DNA of 35,487 nucleotides from Candidatus Collierbacteria bacterium GW2011_GWB1_44_6 (GTDB lineage Bacteria; Patescibacteriota; Microgenomatia; UBA1400; MFAQ01): NCBI GenBank assembly GCA_000998025.1, contig LCJG01000003.1:1-35487 (forward strand). Direction: 5' to 3'. The notes under the pieces are model-generated. The model ran no database searches, had not been told where the DNA came from, and saw only the letters and a program-made list of their open reading frames with translations. Made by a program: the position numbers and the translations under genes. Below are positions 15,551 to 24,200 of this stretch, piece by piece (position 1 is the first letter of the stretch; each line of letters begins with the position of its first letter).

Positions 15551-16453
15551 TTAAGCTTTTGGTAGAGAAAGACCTTGACCTAGCAGATTCTCGATGATGG
15601 TCTGCCAAGAAGAGAAATGGATGTCTAGCACCTCTTCAGTCCGCTTGGTTTTTAGACCGCCATAAATCGGGTATCGATTAGGGTTTGTTTGGGTCTTTAA
15701 AAAATCGTGAACAGAGCAAGCCTTTATGATGGAAGAATCGTGTCCCAATTGCTCAATTGCATACGTAATCAATTCGTATGGTGTGGTAGTATCCGAAGAA
15801 CAATGGAAAACCCCATGAGAATCAGTCTCGATTATCTTTTGGAGTGTCTCGGCGATTTCATCAACATAGGCAATAGATACTTGCTGATCCATAAAGAGTG
15901 GGTATATCTTTCCTTCGGCAAATCTCTTAAGGGGGCCTCGAAGGTAGTCTGTTTTCCTATCGAAGCTAGCCCTGACCGGATAGATTATTCTTAGGATGGT
16001 GCCACCATTTTCTTTGACTATTTTTTCGGCCCGATTCTTGGTCCAACCATACCAAGTGAGCTTTTCATTGGTTTCCGGTGGGATATCAGTTTCTTCATAT
16101 GGACCAGGCTGACCAATATCTCCAGGAAAAACCATGTCGGTTGAGATATGGATAAAGTTCTTTGACCTGAAGGCACTGACAAGATTTTGGGTTCCTTCAA
16201 CATTTACTTTCCATGCTGTTCCAGCTTCATCTCCCGCTTGCTGTTCAGAAGCATTTACATCAGTAAAGGCGGCAAAATTGACAATCCAATCTGGGTTTTC
16301 CTTATCGACCAACTCCTTAACCGCCTTTTCATCGGTCATGTCAAATTCGGGTAGTTCGGGGGTGACAAAATCAAATTGAGGAGACATTTCAACAAAACGG
16401 GAACCAACCAGACCTTGGGAGCCGGTGACAAGGACTTTTATTTTTTTGGGCAT
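15551..16453 (-). CDS. rmlD: dTDP-4-dehydrorhamnose reductase
   Basis: Final step of dTDP-L-rhamnose synthesis: NAD(P)H reduction of dTDP-4-keto-L-rhamnose. An SDR fold with the nucleotide-binding VTGSQGLVGS near the N-terminus, DWIVNFAAFTDVNASE, FIHISTDMVFPGD and the catalytic YGWTK (Y-x3-K). SDTTTPYELITYAIEQLG and NPNRYPIYGGLKTKR follow in the C-terminal half. I chose ATG 16453 (MPKKIKVLVTG), 2 nt after the rmlC stop, because the longer frame from 16513 adds 20 residues inside rmlC. Length is about 300 residues, normal for RmlD. It is the fourth gene of the rmlABCD operon. Confidence 0.92.
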   Translation of the reverse strand: MPKKIKVLVTGSQGLVGSRFVEMSPQFDFVTPELPEFDMTDEKAVKELVDKENPDWIVNFAAFTDVNASEQQAGDEAGTAWKVNVEGTQNLVSAFRSKNFIHISTDMVFPGDIGQPGPYEETDIPPETNEKLTWYGWTKNRAEKIVKENGGTILRIIYPVRASFDRKTDYLRGPLKRFAEGKIYPLFMDQQVSIAYVDEIAETLQKIIETDSHGVFHCSSDTTTPYELITYAIEQLGHDSSIIKACSVHDFLKTQTNPNRYPIYGGLKTKRTEEVLDIHFSSWQTIIENLLGQGLSLPKA

Positions 16454-16455
16454 AA

Positions 16456-17019
16456 TTACATTAATTCTGATTTGACAAAGTCGTAAGAGACTATTTTTGG
16501 ATCTATCCGGCATTCTTGAGTGGTTTCATCGGCCGAGAAGTGATGGTCTGCAAAGTAGTTAAGGGTCACAAATTCTCGCCCTTGATTGATAAAGCCATGA
16601 GCTATACCGGAAGGTATATAAACCATTTTATCCGGAGAAAGAATTATTTTCATCCTTTTCTCGTAGGTTGGCGAATCCTTGCGAAAGTCAATCAGACCTA
16701 GAAGAATGGTGCCTGTGGTGGTCCAGATTTCGTTTTGATGAGGGTGGATGTGCCAGAACCGTTTAGTTTTTGAGGCGAGATAAGAGACGTTGATTTGGAT
16801 TGGCCGAAAATCGACACCAAAATCCTTTAGGGCGACGACATTGCCATCTTCATCTAAGCGTAAGGCTTCTTTGAACCAACCACCAAAATCATCGGCAAAA
16901 GTGTTAATTTTGCAGACAATTACACCACCAATAACCTCAGCTTTGTCATAAGTCTGTCGAAAGAGTTCCGCTTTTTTGGGCAGGGATATTTTGGAATAGT
17001 TGATTTTCTTTAGTCCCAT
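16456..17019 (-). CDS. rmlC: dTDP-4-dehydrorhamnose 3,5-epimerase-like cupin
   Basis: 187 residues with an RmlC-type cupin barrel. Visible motifs are FGVDFRPIQINVSYLASKTK, HIHPHQNEIW (histidine-rich strand), LLGLIDFRKDSPTY, MVYIPSGIAHGFIN and VTLNYFADHHFS. The AHGF and LIDxRKDSPTY segments are typical of RmlC; the usual RGLHYQ segment is replaced by WHIHPHQNEIW, so this is a divergent member. Position between rmlB and rmlD (gaps of 3 and 2 nt) supports the 3,5-epimerase role. A related ketoisomerase or epimerase is the alternative. Confidence 0.82.
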   Translation of the reverse strand: MGLKKINYSKISLPKKAELFRQTYDKAEVIGGVIVCKINTFADDFGGWFKEALRLDEDGNVVALKDFGVDFRPIQINVSYLASKTKRFWHIHPHQNEIWTTTGTILLGLIDFRKDSPTYEKRMKIILSPDKMVYIPSGIAHGFINQGREFVTLNYFADHHFSADETTQECRIDPKIVSYDFVKSELM

Positions 17020-17022
17020 TTT

Positions 17023-18018
17023 TTATTTTGTTTTATAAAAATCTTCCGACTTAACCTTCATGTCCCTCCACCACCACTCGTTGGCGCGATACCAGTCTAT
17101 TGTTTGCCTTAGACGCATGAAAAAAGACTCTTGAGGGTCCCAGCCGAGCTCTTTATTGATTTTTTTCCAGCTGACCGCATAGCGACGATCATGACCAGGC
17201 CTGTCTTTGATATATTCAATTCGACTCTCAGGAAGCTTCATGATTTTTAGGATTTTTTTGGCTACGTCCAGGTTGCTAATGTCTTTGCTCATGCCACCTA
17301 CGGTATAGCTGTTTCCAAGTTTTCCTTTTAATATGACCATCTCGATAGCTCGACAGTGATCCTCAACGTGCATCCAGTCTCTAACGTACTTGCCGTCACC
17401 ATATATTAAGATGTTTTTACCTTGAAGCAGGTTGGTAATTGCCCTGGGAATGAATTTTTCAGTATCTTGGTATGGCCCGAAGTTGTTACTACAGTTGGTA
17501 ATAGTAACCGGAACACCAAAGGTGGTGTGGTAGGACATGACCAAGTGGTCGGAGCTAGCCTTGGAAGCTGAATATGGTGAGTTTGGCTTATATCTGGTCT
17601 TTGTATGAAATTTTTTCTTACTATCAAGCGCCAACGCCCCAAATACTTCGTCCGTGGAGATGTGGTGGAACCTGGTTTGATATTTTTTGGCTGCTTCAAG
17701 GAGGGTTTGCGTTCCAATGACGTTCGTCTTGATGAAAATCATAGGGTCGACAATTGAACGGTCTACATGTGTCTCGGCAGCAAAGTGGACAACGGTGTCT
17801 ACCTGGGACATGAGTGAGTCAACCAGATCAGAATCGTTGATATCTCCCTTGATAAAAGTATAGTGATGGCGATGGGATATGTCTTTAAGGGAATCCAAGT
17901 GTCCAGCGTAGGTAAGACTATCGAGATTGATTATCTGATCCTTGGGATGATTCTTTAGCCAATAGTGGATAAAGTTTGACCCTATAAAGCCGGCTCCACC
18001 AGTAATTAATAATTTCAT
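17023..18018 (-). CDS. rmlB: dTDP-glucose 4,6-dehydratase
   Basis: Second step of dTDP-L-rhamnose synthesis, converting dTDP-glucose to the 4-keto-6-deoxy sugar. An extended SDR with MKLLITGGAGFIGSNFIHY (NAD site), NLDSLTYAGHLDSL, VVHFAAETHVDRSI, the catalytic HHISTDEVFG (T, D, E triad), YSASKASSDH (Y-x3-K), and NCSNNFGPYQDTEKFIPRAI and YGDGKYVRDWMHVEDHC for substrate binding. Length 331 is normal. It follows rmlA by 3 nt and precedes rmlC by 3 nt. No Shine-Dalgarno site is visible. Confidence 0.97.
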   Translation of the reverse strand: MKLLITGGAGFIGSNFIHYWLKNHPKDQIINLDSLTYAGHLDSLKDISHRHHYTFIKGDINDSDLVDSLMSQVDTVVHFAAETHVDRSIVDPMIFIKTNVIGTQTLLEAAKKYQTRFHHISTDEVFGALALDSKKKFHTKTRYKPNSPYSASKASSDHLVMSYHTTFGVPVTITNCSNNFGPYQDTEKFIPRAITNLLQGKNILIYGDGKYVRDWMHVEDHCRAIEMVILKGKLGNSYTVGGMSKDISNLDVAKKILKIMKLPESRIEYIKDRPGHDRRYAVSWKKINKELGWDPQESFFMRLRQTIDWYRANEWWWRDMKVKSEDFYKTK

Positions 18019-18021
18019 AGT

Positions 18022-19104
18022 CTATAACGAAATTTTGCTTAGCTCGCTAACTAATAATTCGCAGTAATGTTCAGAGTGATCGCTTTGGGAAATGTTTGTA
18101 TTTGGTCCAATAATGCTGTTTTCGATATTCTTACGGACTTTGTCGATAATGACCGATTCCATCAGAACCGAGTCGGTTATCGTGCTGTCGATGATCATGC
18201 AGTTGTGGTAAACCGAAGTAAAAGGTCCGACCGTACTATTTGTAATAGTAACGTTGTCCCCTATATTTAGTGGCCCTTTGAGATGAGAGTTGGTAATGTT
18301 ACAGTTTTTTCCTATGGTAACGCGACCATGAATCCTTACGGTTTTATCTAGATTTGAATTTATTTTTGTCTTGGTATTTAAGTCCAGCAAGAACAGATTG
18401 GCTTCGAGCCAGTCCTGGACTTTTCCTGGATCCAACCATGCTCCCTCGATTTCCAAAGTATCTACCTGGTATTTATGATCTATTAGCCACTGGTATGCTG
18501 AAGCTATCTCCATCTCACCTCTGGCCGACGGAACTATCTTGTCTTTACCTTTGAAGCACTTAAAGATTATATTGTCGAAGAAATATAGTCCAGGGACAGC
18601 ATAGTCGTGAGGCGGATTTTCTGGCTTTTCAACGTATTTGACCAAATGACCTTCTTCGTCAAAGTAAGGAACACCGAGCCTGGTATTTTCGGGATGATGA
18701 ACAAGCCCAACCAATCCATGGGGTTTTTTCTTCATGAAGTGATCGTATAGATTTTGAATACCCCCAGTAAAAATATTGTCTCCTAGGTGCATCAAGAAAT
18801 TGTCGCCGCCGATAAAGTCTTCGCAGACTTGAAAAATATTTGAGAGTCCACCTCTGGGATTTTCTTGAAGTATATAAGTGAACTTAACTCCCCATTTGGA
18901 TCCATCTCCGAGAAAATTTTTAATAATATCCAACCCACCAGGATTGTAGGTTAGAGCAATTTCTTTGATACCCGTGTCAGCTACGGTTTCAATGGCGTAT
19001 AGGATTAGTGGTTTATTGGCGACTGGAATGAGGTGCTTATTGGCCGTAAAAGTAAGCGGCCTCATTCTGGTACCCATACCACCTGTTGGAATAATGGCTT
19101 TCAT
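18022..19104 (-). CDS. rmlA: Glucose-1-phosphate thymidylyltransferase, long form
   Basis: First step of dTDP-L-rhamnose synthesis: dTTP plus glucose-1-phosphate gives dTDP-glucose. The N-terminal nucleotidyltransferase starts MKAIIPTGGMGTRMRPLTFT with the ANKHLIPVANKPLI lysine motif, and later has MHLGDNIFTGG, VEKPENPPHDYAVPGLYFFD and EIEGAWLDPGKVQDWLEAN. From about residue 245 a left-handed beta-helix follows (VRIHGRVTIGKNCNITNS, ITNSTVGPFTSVYHNC), giving 360 residues, as in the long RmlA forms of archaea and actinobacteria. It heads the rmlABCD operon, with a TATAAT box 10 nt before its ATG. Confidence 0.95.
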   Translation of the reverse strand: MKAIIPTGGMGTRMRPLTFTANKHLIPVANKPLILYAIETVADTGIKEIALTYNPGGLDIIKNFLGDGSKWGVKFTYILQENPRGGLSNIFQVCEDFIGGDNFLMHLGDNIFTGGIQNLYDHFMKKKPHGLVGLVHHPENTRLGVPYFDEEGHLVKYVEKPENPPHDYAVPGLYFFDNIIFKCFKGKDKIVPSARGEMEIASAYQWLIDHKYQVDTLEIEGAWLDPGKVQDWLEANLFLLDLNTKTKINSNLDKTVRIHGRVTIGKNCNITNSHLKGPLNIGDNVTITNSTVGPFTSVYHNCMIIDSTITDSVLMESVIIDKVRKNIENSIIGPNTNISQSDHSEHYCELLVSELSKISL

Positions 19105-19114
19105 AACAGACTAT

Positions 19115-19120
19115 ATTATA
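19115..19120 (-). promoter_or_regulatory. Putative -10 box (TATAAT) of the rmlABCD operon
   Basis: TATAAT on the minus strand, 10 nt before the rmlA ATG; an overlapping TATAGT (19115-19110) is 5 nt before it. Either gives a leader of zero to a few bases. No Shine-Dalgarno site. Confidence 0.5.
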
Positions 19121-19142
19121 CGATACAGGGCAACTATTTCCA

Positions 19143-19394
19143 CTATAGTAATCCTATAACAATGAACGAACCGAGGAGGGCAAAAAGGAGATATTCAAGC
19201 ATGATATTGAGGTGAAACGTGTGCTCTCTTAAGTGGTGTAGAATACCCCATAGAATATATAATAGGGACACACAGATGACCGTAATTGCCTGATAAACTT
19301 TACTTCCGTTAAACAAAAGCACGAGAATTATGGCAATCGATACAAAAATACTAAGTACAAAATAGTCAATTATTTTTCTTATAGGTCTTTTCAT
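19143..19394 (-). CDS. Small three-helix membrane protein, function unknown
   Basis: 83 residues from ATG 19394 (MKRPIRKIIDYFVLS), which overlaps the CAP-protein stop as ATGA. A longer frame from 19559 adds residues that are a shadow of the neighbouring gene. Three hydrophobic segments (YFVLSIFVSIAIILVLLF, AITVICVSLLYILWGIL, LEYLLFALLGSFIVIGLL) are separated by short basic or histidine-containing loops (HHLREHTFH). No family recognised. Probably works with, or is inserted beside, the CAP-domain membrane protein. Confidence 0.75.
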   Translation of the reverse strand: MKRPIRKIIDYFVLSIFVSIAIILVLLFNGSKVYQAITVICVSLLYILWGILHHLREHTFHLNIMLEYLLFALLGSFIVIGLL

Positions 19395-20230
19395 ATTACA
19401 ATGCCTTGGCGGATGATAATGAGAATGACTGCCATGCCGGCAAAATAGGTGAGGTGAGCCCAAGTATCGCCGGAGATACGGACGATGTTGTATCTGAGAA
19501 CGAATATCCAGTCCATACTCAGGGCTCCCAAAATAAGGATAACAAAGGCTAAGGACCAAGACTTATTTAGGTCTAAAGGAGACAGGCCTGACGAGGGAAT
19601 AATTTTTTCACTAGCAATTGCGGATTTTGGATTGACGACATCGGCGGAGGCAATTCTGGCCACCGACGTCTGGGGAGTGCCAAACATTTGAACCACAATG
19701 GTAGTTTCAACTCCATTGATGTAACCGTCCATAACTGCAACACCAATGTCCCGATAGCGGCCATCGAGTAAATTTTTCCGGTGAGTGGGAGAGGCCATCC
19801 AAGCAGAGACAATGTCCTTGGGATTGCTGAAATCTCTCGCTAGATTTTCTCCGGCATGCTGATATTTGTAGCCTGAGTTAGTGACAAAGTACCAGGGTTC
19901 GGTACCACTGGGTGAGACATGGGCCCAATAGTTGTCAGCAAACATATCGGCGGCTTTGGCGGCAGCTGCCTGGTCTAGCTCGGGATTTTGCCTGAGTATT
20001 TCCAAGCCAGTATTAAGTCTTTGATTGTTTGTAAGTTCGACGACTTTGGCAGGGTCGATTTGTGAAGCATAACCAAGAACTCCTGGTAGTAGCCCAACGG
20101 TAATGTCGATGATGGATCGCCCCATGATGTACAAACCCATGAGAACCATAACGGATCTTGGCCAGAGAATTTTGGCTTTGTGGTTGTTATGGGGGTGAGG
20201 TAAAAAAAGCGTGTGGGCAGGATGCGCCAT
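19391..20230 (-). CDS. CAP (SCP/PR-1) domain protein with membrane helices
   Basis: 279 residues. An N-terminal helix (about 25-50) leads to an extracytoplasmic CAP domain. Its motifs are VVELTNNQRLNTGLEILRQN, KAADMFADNYWAHVSPSG, YKYQHAGENLARDF and SPTHRKNLLDGRYRDIGVAV, with the conserved H, E and H residues of the CAP cavity. Two more helices follow at the C-terminus. CAP proteins in bacteria are secreted, often near sortases or envelope genes, and their activity is generally unclear. An extended -10 (TGACATAAT, 20241-20249 on the minus strand) lies 10 nt before the ATG. It overlaps the small membrane protein gene by ATGA. Confidence 0.88.
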   Translation of the reverse strand: MAHPAHTLFLPHPHNNHKAKILWPRSVMVLMGLYIMGRSIIDITVGLLPGVLGYASQIDPAKVVELTNNQRLNTGLEILRQNPELDQAAAAKAADMFADNYWAHVSPSGTEPWYFVTNSGYKYQHAGENLARDFSNPKDIVSAWMASPTHRKNLLDGRYRDIGVAVMDGYINGVETTIVVQMFGTPQTSVARIASADVVNPKSAIASEKIIPSSGLSPLDLNKSWSLAFVILILGALSMDWIFVLRYNIVRISGDTWAHLTYFAGMAVILIIIRQGIVI

Positions 20231-20240
20231 ATCTTATTTC

Positions 20241-20249
20241 ATTATGTCA
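20241..20249 (-). promoter_or_regulatory. Putative extended -10 (TGACATAAT)
   Basis: TGA followed by CATAAT on the minus strand, ending 10 nt before the ATG at 20230, between the broken MazG gene and the CAP gene. The leader would be 3-4 nt. Confidence 0.45.
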
Positions 20250-20269
20250 CAGAGATATTAAGAAAAAAA

Positions 20270-20572
20270 CTAGGCGTCCTTGATGCGGGTCATGACACCA
20301 TCAATTCTTTGATAAACGCGTTTCTTATTCTTGGCTATCTTACGAACAATTTCTGATTCAAGATCTATCTTGAGAAGCTCGGCTAGAGAAAGAGTATAGA
20401 TCGCGACATCTGCGAGCTCTTCCCCGATATTCTACTTTTTGTAATATGCTCGGCAGGCCTCCGAAAGCTCCTCGTGGGCCAGACAAAACTCCTTGTAGAT
20501 ATCCGTCGTATTAAAGCCTTTCTCGATTTTGTTTTTGAGAACCTCTTTTTGGATAGTCAGTAGATCAATCAT
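20270..20572 (-). pseudogene. MazG-like nucleotide pyrophosphohydrolase interrupted by an in-frame TAG
   Basis: From ATG 20572 the minus strand reads MIDLLTIQKEVLKNK, then YKEFCLAHEELSEACRAYYKK, a TAG at codon 47 (20432-20434), and continues in the same frame NIGEELADVAIYTLSLAELL, then KIAKNKKRVYQRIDGV to a TAG at 20270-20272. The halves carry the two parts of the MazG metal site, EELSEA (ExxE) and EELADV (ExxD), so together they make a complete ~100-residue MazG-type NTP pyrophosphohydrolase. There is no frameshift; only one codon is changed. It starts 15 nt after the sortase stop. TAG ends many other genes here, so it is not reassigned genome-wide. It is a fresh pseudogene, a readthrough gene or a sequencing error. 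Confidence 0.85.
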
Positions 20573-20587
20573 TACCGTTGAATTTTA

Positions 20588-21178
20588 CTATTGGAGACGT
20601 GAAGCGTGCACTACTGATCTCATTAGTGAAGTTCCGGGTGGCCAAGTGGTCATTAAAGTAAGTGTTTCTTCGGTTTTGTTATCCGATAAGTAATCTATGG
20701 CACTTCTGACCACTATTTGCTTGTCTTGAACCTTATACTTATAAGGTTTGTTTTCGTAATATAGCGTTATGAGATCACCTTTTTCTAACTTGCCAAGAAG
20801 ATAAAAAACGAAATTGTATTTTGATGACTTAAAGCTATCTGAAGAGTTGTGAGAATAAAGGAAGATATTACCCTTTTGACCAGGCAAGGCTGACCCGTCG
20901 ACGTGGGCAATACCTTCTGTGAAAGCTTGTTCGTAAGAATTCTCGTCGTAAGGATCAATGTTTTTGAGTACCCGAGCGTTGGCGCCAATTTTGTCGATAA
21001 CGATGCCAAAATCTTTGTCAAGAGGTTGAATGACTTTTAAATTGGCTTCCGAAAATGTTTGAACTTTATTAAGATCGTAGCCAATCTCTTGCTGCAAGAC
21101 TGGGGTAAATATTTTGCCGATGGTGATGACAATATAGAGAAGTATACTAAGTGCCAATAGCTTATTTACAGTGTTCAC
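20588..21178 (-). CDS. Sortase-family protein lacking the catalytic cysteine
   Basis: 196 residues. An N-terminal signal anchor (about 7-28) is followed by a sortase barrel: FGIVIDKIGANARVLKNIDP, then AHVDGSALPGQKGNIFLYSH with the catalytic-type H110, a YKYKVQDKQIV strand, and the C-terminal TLMTTWPPGTSLMRSVV with R187. Sortases have TLxTC here, and position 178, where Cys is expected, is Thr (codon ACT at 20645-20647). The transpeptidase reaction needs that thiol, so the protein may be inactive or changed in function. No LPXTG substrate is visible nearby. It starts with GTG, with TATACT 6 nt upstream. Confidence 0.85.
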   Translation of the reverse strand: MNTVNKLLALSILLYIVITIGKIFTPVLQQEIGYDLNKVQTFSEANLKVIQPLDKDFGIVIDKIGANARVLKNIDPYDENSYEQAFTEGIAHVDGSALPGQKGNIFLYSHNSSDSFKSSKYNFVFYLLGKLEKGDLITLYYENKPYKYKVQDKQIVVRSAIDYLSDNKTEETLTLMTTWPPGTSLMRSVVHASRLQ

Positions 21179-21184
21179 AACTTA

Positions 21185-21190
21185 AGTATA
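21185..21190 (-). promoter_or_regulatory. Putative -10 box (TATACT) before a GTG start
   Basis: TATACT on the minus strand ends 6 nt before the GTG at 21178 in the 31-nt gap after the giant adhesin. A leaderless start is likely. Confidence 0.5.
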
Positions 21191-21209
21191 ACTGGTGGCC
21201 TGACTAATA

Positions 21210-24200
21210 TTATTTCTTCAAGAAGTATTTAGTCCCAAAGAACAAGGGGATAAAAAGAAGGAGCCAGAGATAGTCCCTGTTGGTGTCCGTAGTTGAAGTG
21301 TCGGATAAGACTTCACCGGTGGGTGTGGCACTGGGCGTGGCAGCGTCTGGCGAGCCGGAAGGTGTCGCATCTGTCGTGGCACCCAAAACTCCCTCAATGA
21401 AGTTCGAAGCCGCTCCAGAGAGCGTAATTCCTGAGACAAACACTGATAGCTCATTACTATAGTCTCCCGGCATGCAGTTGTTCCCTGCGCGGACTTGGAA
21501 ATAATATCTTTTTCCTCCAGATAATCCTTTGACGGTAAAAGTGGTCGAGTCCACTCCCCCAACATTGGGGTTGCCATAAAGCATTTCACCGGATTTGGTA
21601 CCGTATGCGACCAAATAGTAGGTAACAGGATTTGAGGATTTGGACCAAGTGAGGGTAACTTCGTTTTGACCGGTGGAAACAGCTGAGAGTAATAATGGAG
21701 CGGAAGAAGGCTTTTGTTCGGTGCACACAGGAGCTGTGGGCATGGGAGGGTGATATGGTTCAAGAGGGGTGGATGTATCCGGCCCGGGAGACTCCTCTTC
21801 TTCGTCGGCCGGCTTTTCGGAAACATTGACGGTTCTGCCTTTATGCTGAGCCGCATTGCCGGCTTCGTCCGTCACATTGTATTCGATATAGTAGGAGCCA
21901 GCAGTGTTTGGGTCGACTGGGTTATCGGTAACGATTTGTGGCGTAAGATCGCCGTCCTCATTATCAAAGGCTGTGGCTCCTGCATCGGTATAAGTATCAC
22001 CGACGGTAATGTTTACTACCGCGTCGCCGAGAAGTGTAATCTCCGGTGGCGTAAGATCGAAACTCTGCCAAAGAAAATAGGGATAGCCATTATTATTTAT
22101 ACCGTCGATACCCCAGATAGTTTCAAAGTCCCATCCTTCAAAGTTGGCTTGAACTTTCATTTCGGCATCTGTTTGGCCGAAAGTTTCGTCGCAAACAGTA
22201 CCGTTGTATTCGGTACTGCCACACATGTTGTCGTATCCTGACGTTTCCGTATCCCAATAGGAACGACTGTAACTACCATTTTGATATAGCCATCCTATTA
22301 GACCTCCGATATAACTGCTACCACTCATGGGAGTTACTGAGTAGGAATTTATGACAGTGGAATCCTGAATAAGCCCGACGACGCCGCCGCTGTAATTGAT
22401 GCTACTAATGGTTCCCAAAGCATAACAATTGGAAATTTGACCTCCATATGAGTGACCAACTATTGAGCCAACATAGTTAGGTCCTGTGAGATCCAGATCT
22501 GTCCAAGACTGGGAAATAGTTCCGGAGTTCATACCGGCTATACCGCCGCATTGCTGATAACTACAGACCACTTTTCCAGTAATGGAGACCTTGGTGATTG
22601 TCCCGTGATTGTAGTCTGTAAGTCCTCCCAAATAACCATTGCCGGAAATATCCACATTTCTGAAATTAATATTTTTTATCGTTCCGCCATTGTCTGCAAA
22701 AATTCCGCCGGTGTTTTCAGCATTCGAGAAAACATTTTTAACCGAATAATTGTGGCCATCCAGCTCTCCTGAGAAGTTACCAATGGGTAAGAATCCCCGA
22801 CCGCTGTTCCAATCTCTGGTCTCTGTACAATCGATATTGTTTGACAAGTAGTAGTACCAGTCCGGATTACTCATGATATTTTGAAATTCCTGACAGGAAG
22901 TAATTAGAGCCGGATTGTTCACCGAGCCCGGGCGAGTGTCATTGATAATAGACAAACTAATTGAGTCCGAAGTGTAAGTATTGCCGGCGTTGTCGACAGC
23001 TCTGACATAAAAGGAATAGGTGCCATCAACTAAGTTGGCCGTATTCCAGTTGCATTCGTAATTATTGACACCGACGTTGTCGACACCATTGCAGATCACA
23101 TTTTCCGTGACGCCGTCACTTTCGATTAAATTGATATTAGAGGGAGAAACTCCGGAGCCGGTGTCGGTAACTGTCATGTCAAATATTTGGGTGCCATATA
23201 TTTCATCCTGATCTGAAGGGCTAGTGATTTCTCCATCCGGCTGAGTTCTATCGACATTGGTTACGTTAGCCGTAACGGAGCCGGTGTTGCCGGCGGCGTC
23301 GGTGAGGTTGAAGGTAAAAGTGCCGTTTTCTGAGAAAGTATAAAAGTTTGAACCTTCGTTGTTGGTGATTGTTACCGGCTCGCTCGGGGTTAGAGTCGCA
23401 GTGACATTATCTGTAGTCCAGTTTGTATTTGAATAAAGAACAGTTCCAGAAGGAGCTGTTGTATCTATGGTCAGATTGCGGCTTTCAGAAATACCGGAAT
23501 TGGCTGAACCATCGAGGCATTCGACATAGTAGGTACTATTACCATCTGGAATGTCGTTGTAATTTACCTGCGCATATTTGTAACCGTCTCCATCATAAAT
23601 AGTCATGTCAAGAACTGACAAACCGGATCCACTTCCGGAAACGGGAATATCGACGATGGTGGTGTGATAATCCCAAATGCCGGCATAGCCACTCCAGGGG
23701 TAGTTAGTGCCATTTAGAATAAGGTTAATGTTTGAGATACTGCCACTATCACGACCTACATTGTCACTCATTGTCAATCTCCAGTCTCCATTTAGCTGAA
23801 GTCCGTGGAAGATTAATGACATATCGTAAATAACCGGTGACACCCAACTATTTCCACCAGGTCCGGCATTAGGATATCGATCCGCAAAATTATAGATAGC
23901 TCCCGTGGGTGAGGTAAAAGTCCAGGACCCAGAAGTGTCTTCAGGATATGAGTGGCTCCAAGTTACCTGAGAAGTAGCGGTGTTGACCACGCCGTAATAA
24001 AGTTTGCATGACAAGGTATCGTCACTTACTTCGGCAGAAAAAATACGATCGTTATTCGTAGTGACAGTATTATTTTCCGGAGTCGGGGAAATAAAGGAGG
24101 CGACCGGCGGAGTGGTGTCACAAACGGGATCAGGATTACCATCGCAGTCGTTATCAATACCGTCTCCACAAACTTCGGCCCCAGTGGCAGTACAATAATA

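Noticed and set aside
19105..19142. Possible terminator or small RNA between rmlA and the small membrane protein gene
   Set aside because: Only short imperfect inverted repeats and no T-tract; the segment is better explained by the -10 box of rmlA.
19394..19559. Longer 138-residue version of the small membrane protein
   Set aside because: The first 55 residues are an out-of-frame read of the CAP gene. The ATGA overlap at 19391-19394 gives a natural start for an 83-residue protein.
20270..20572. Genome-wide recoding of TAG to an amino acid
   Set aside because: Many intact genes here end in TAG at the right place (for example trmD, the flippase, the GT2-GtrA fusion), so TAG is a working stop codon.
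21714..22241. Plus-strand 175-codon open frame opposite the giant adhesin
   Set aside because: It lies entirely inside a well-supported minus-strand gene with clear domains, has no recognisable motif and no promoter, and its amino-acid content is that of an antisense shadow.
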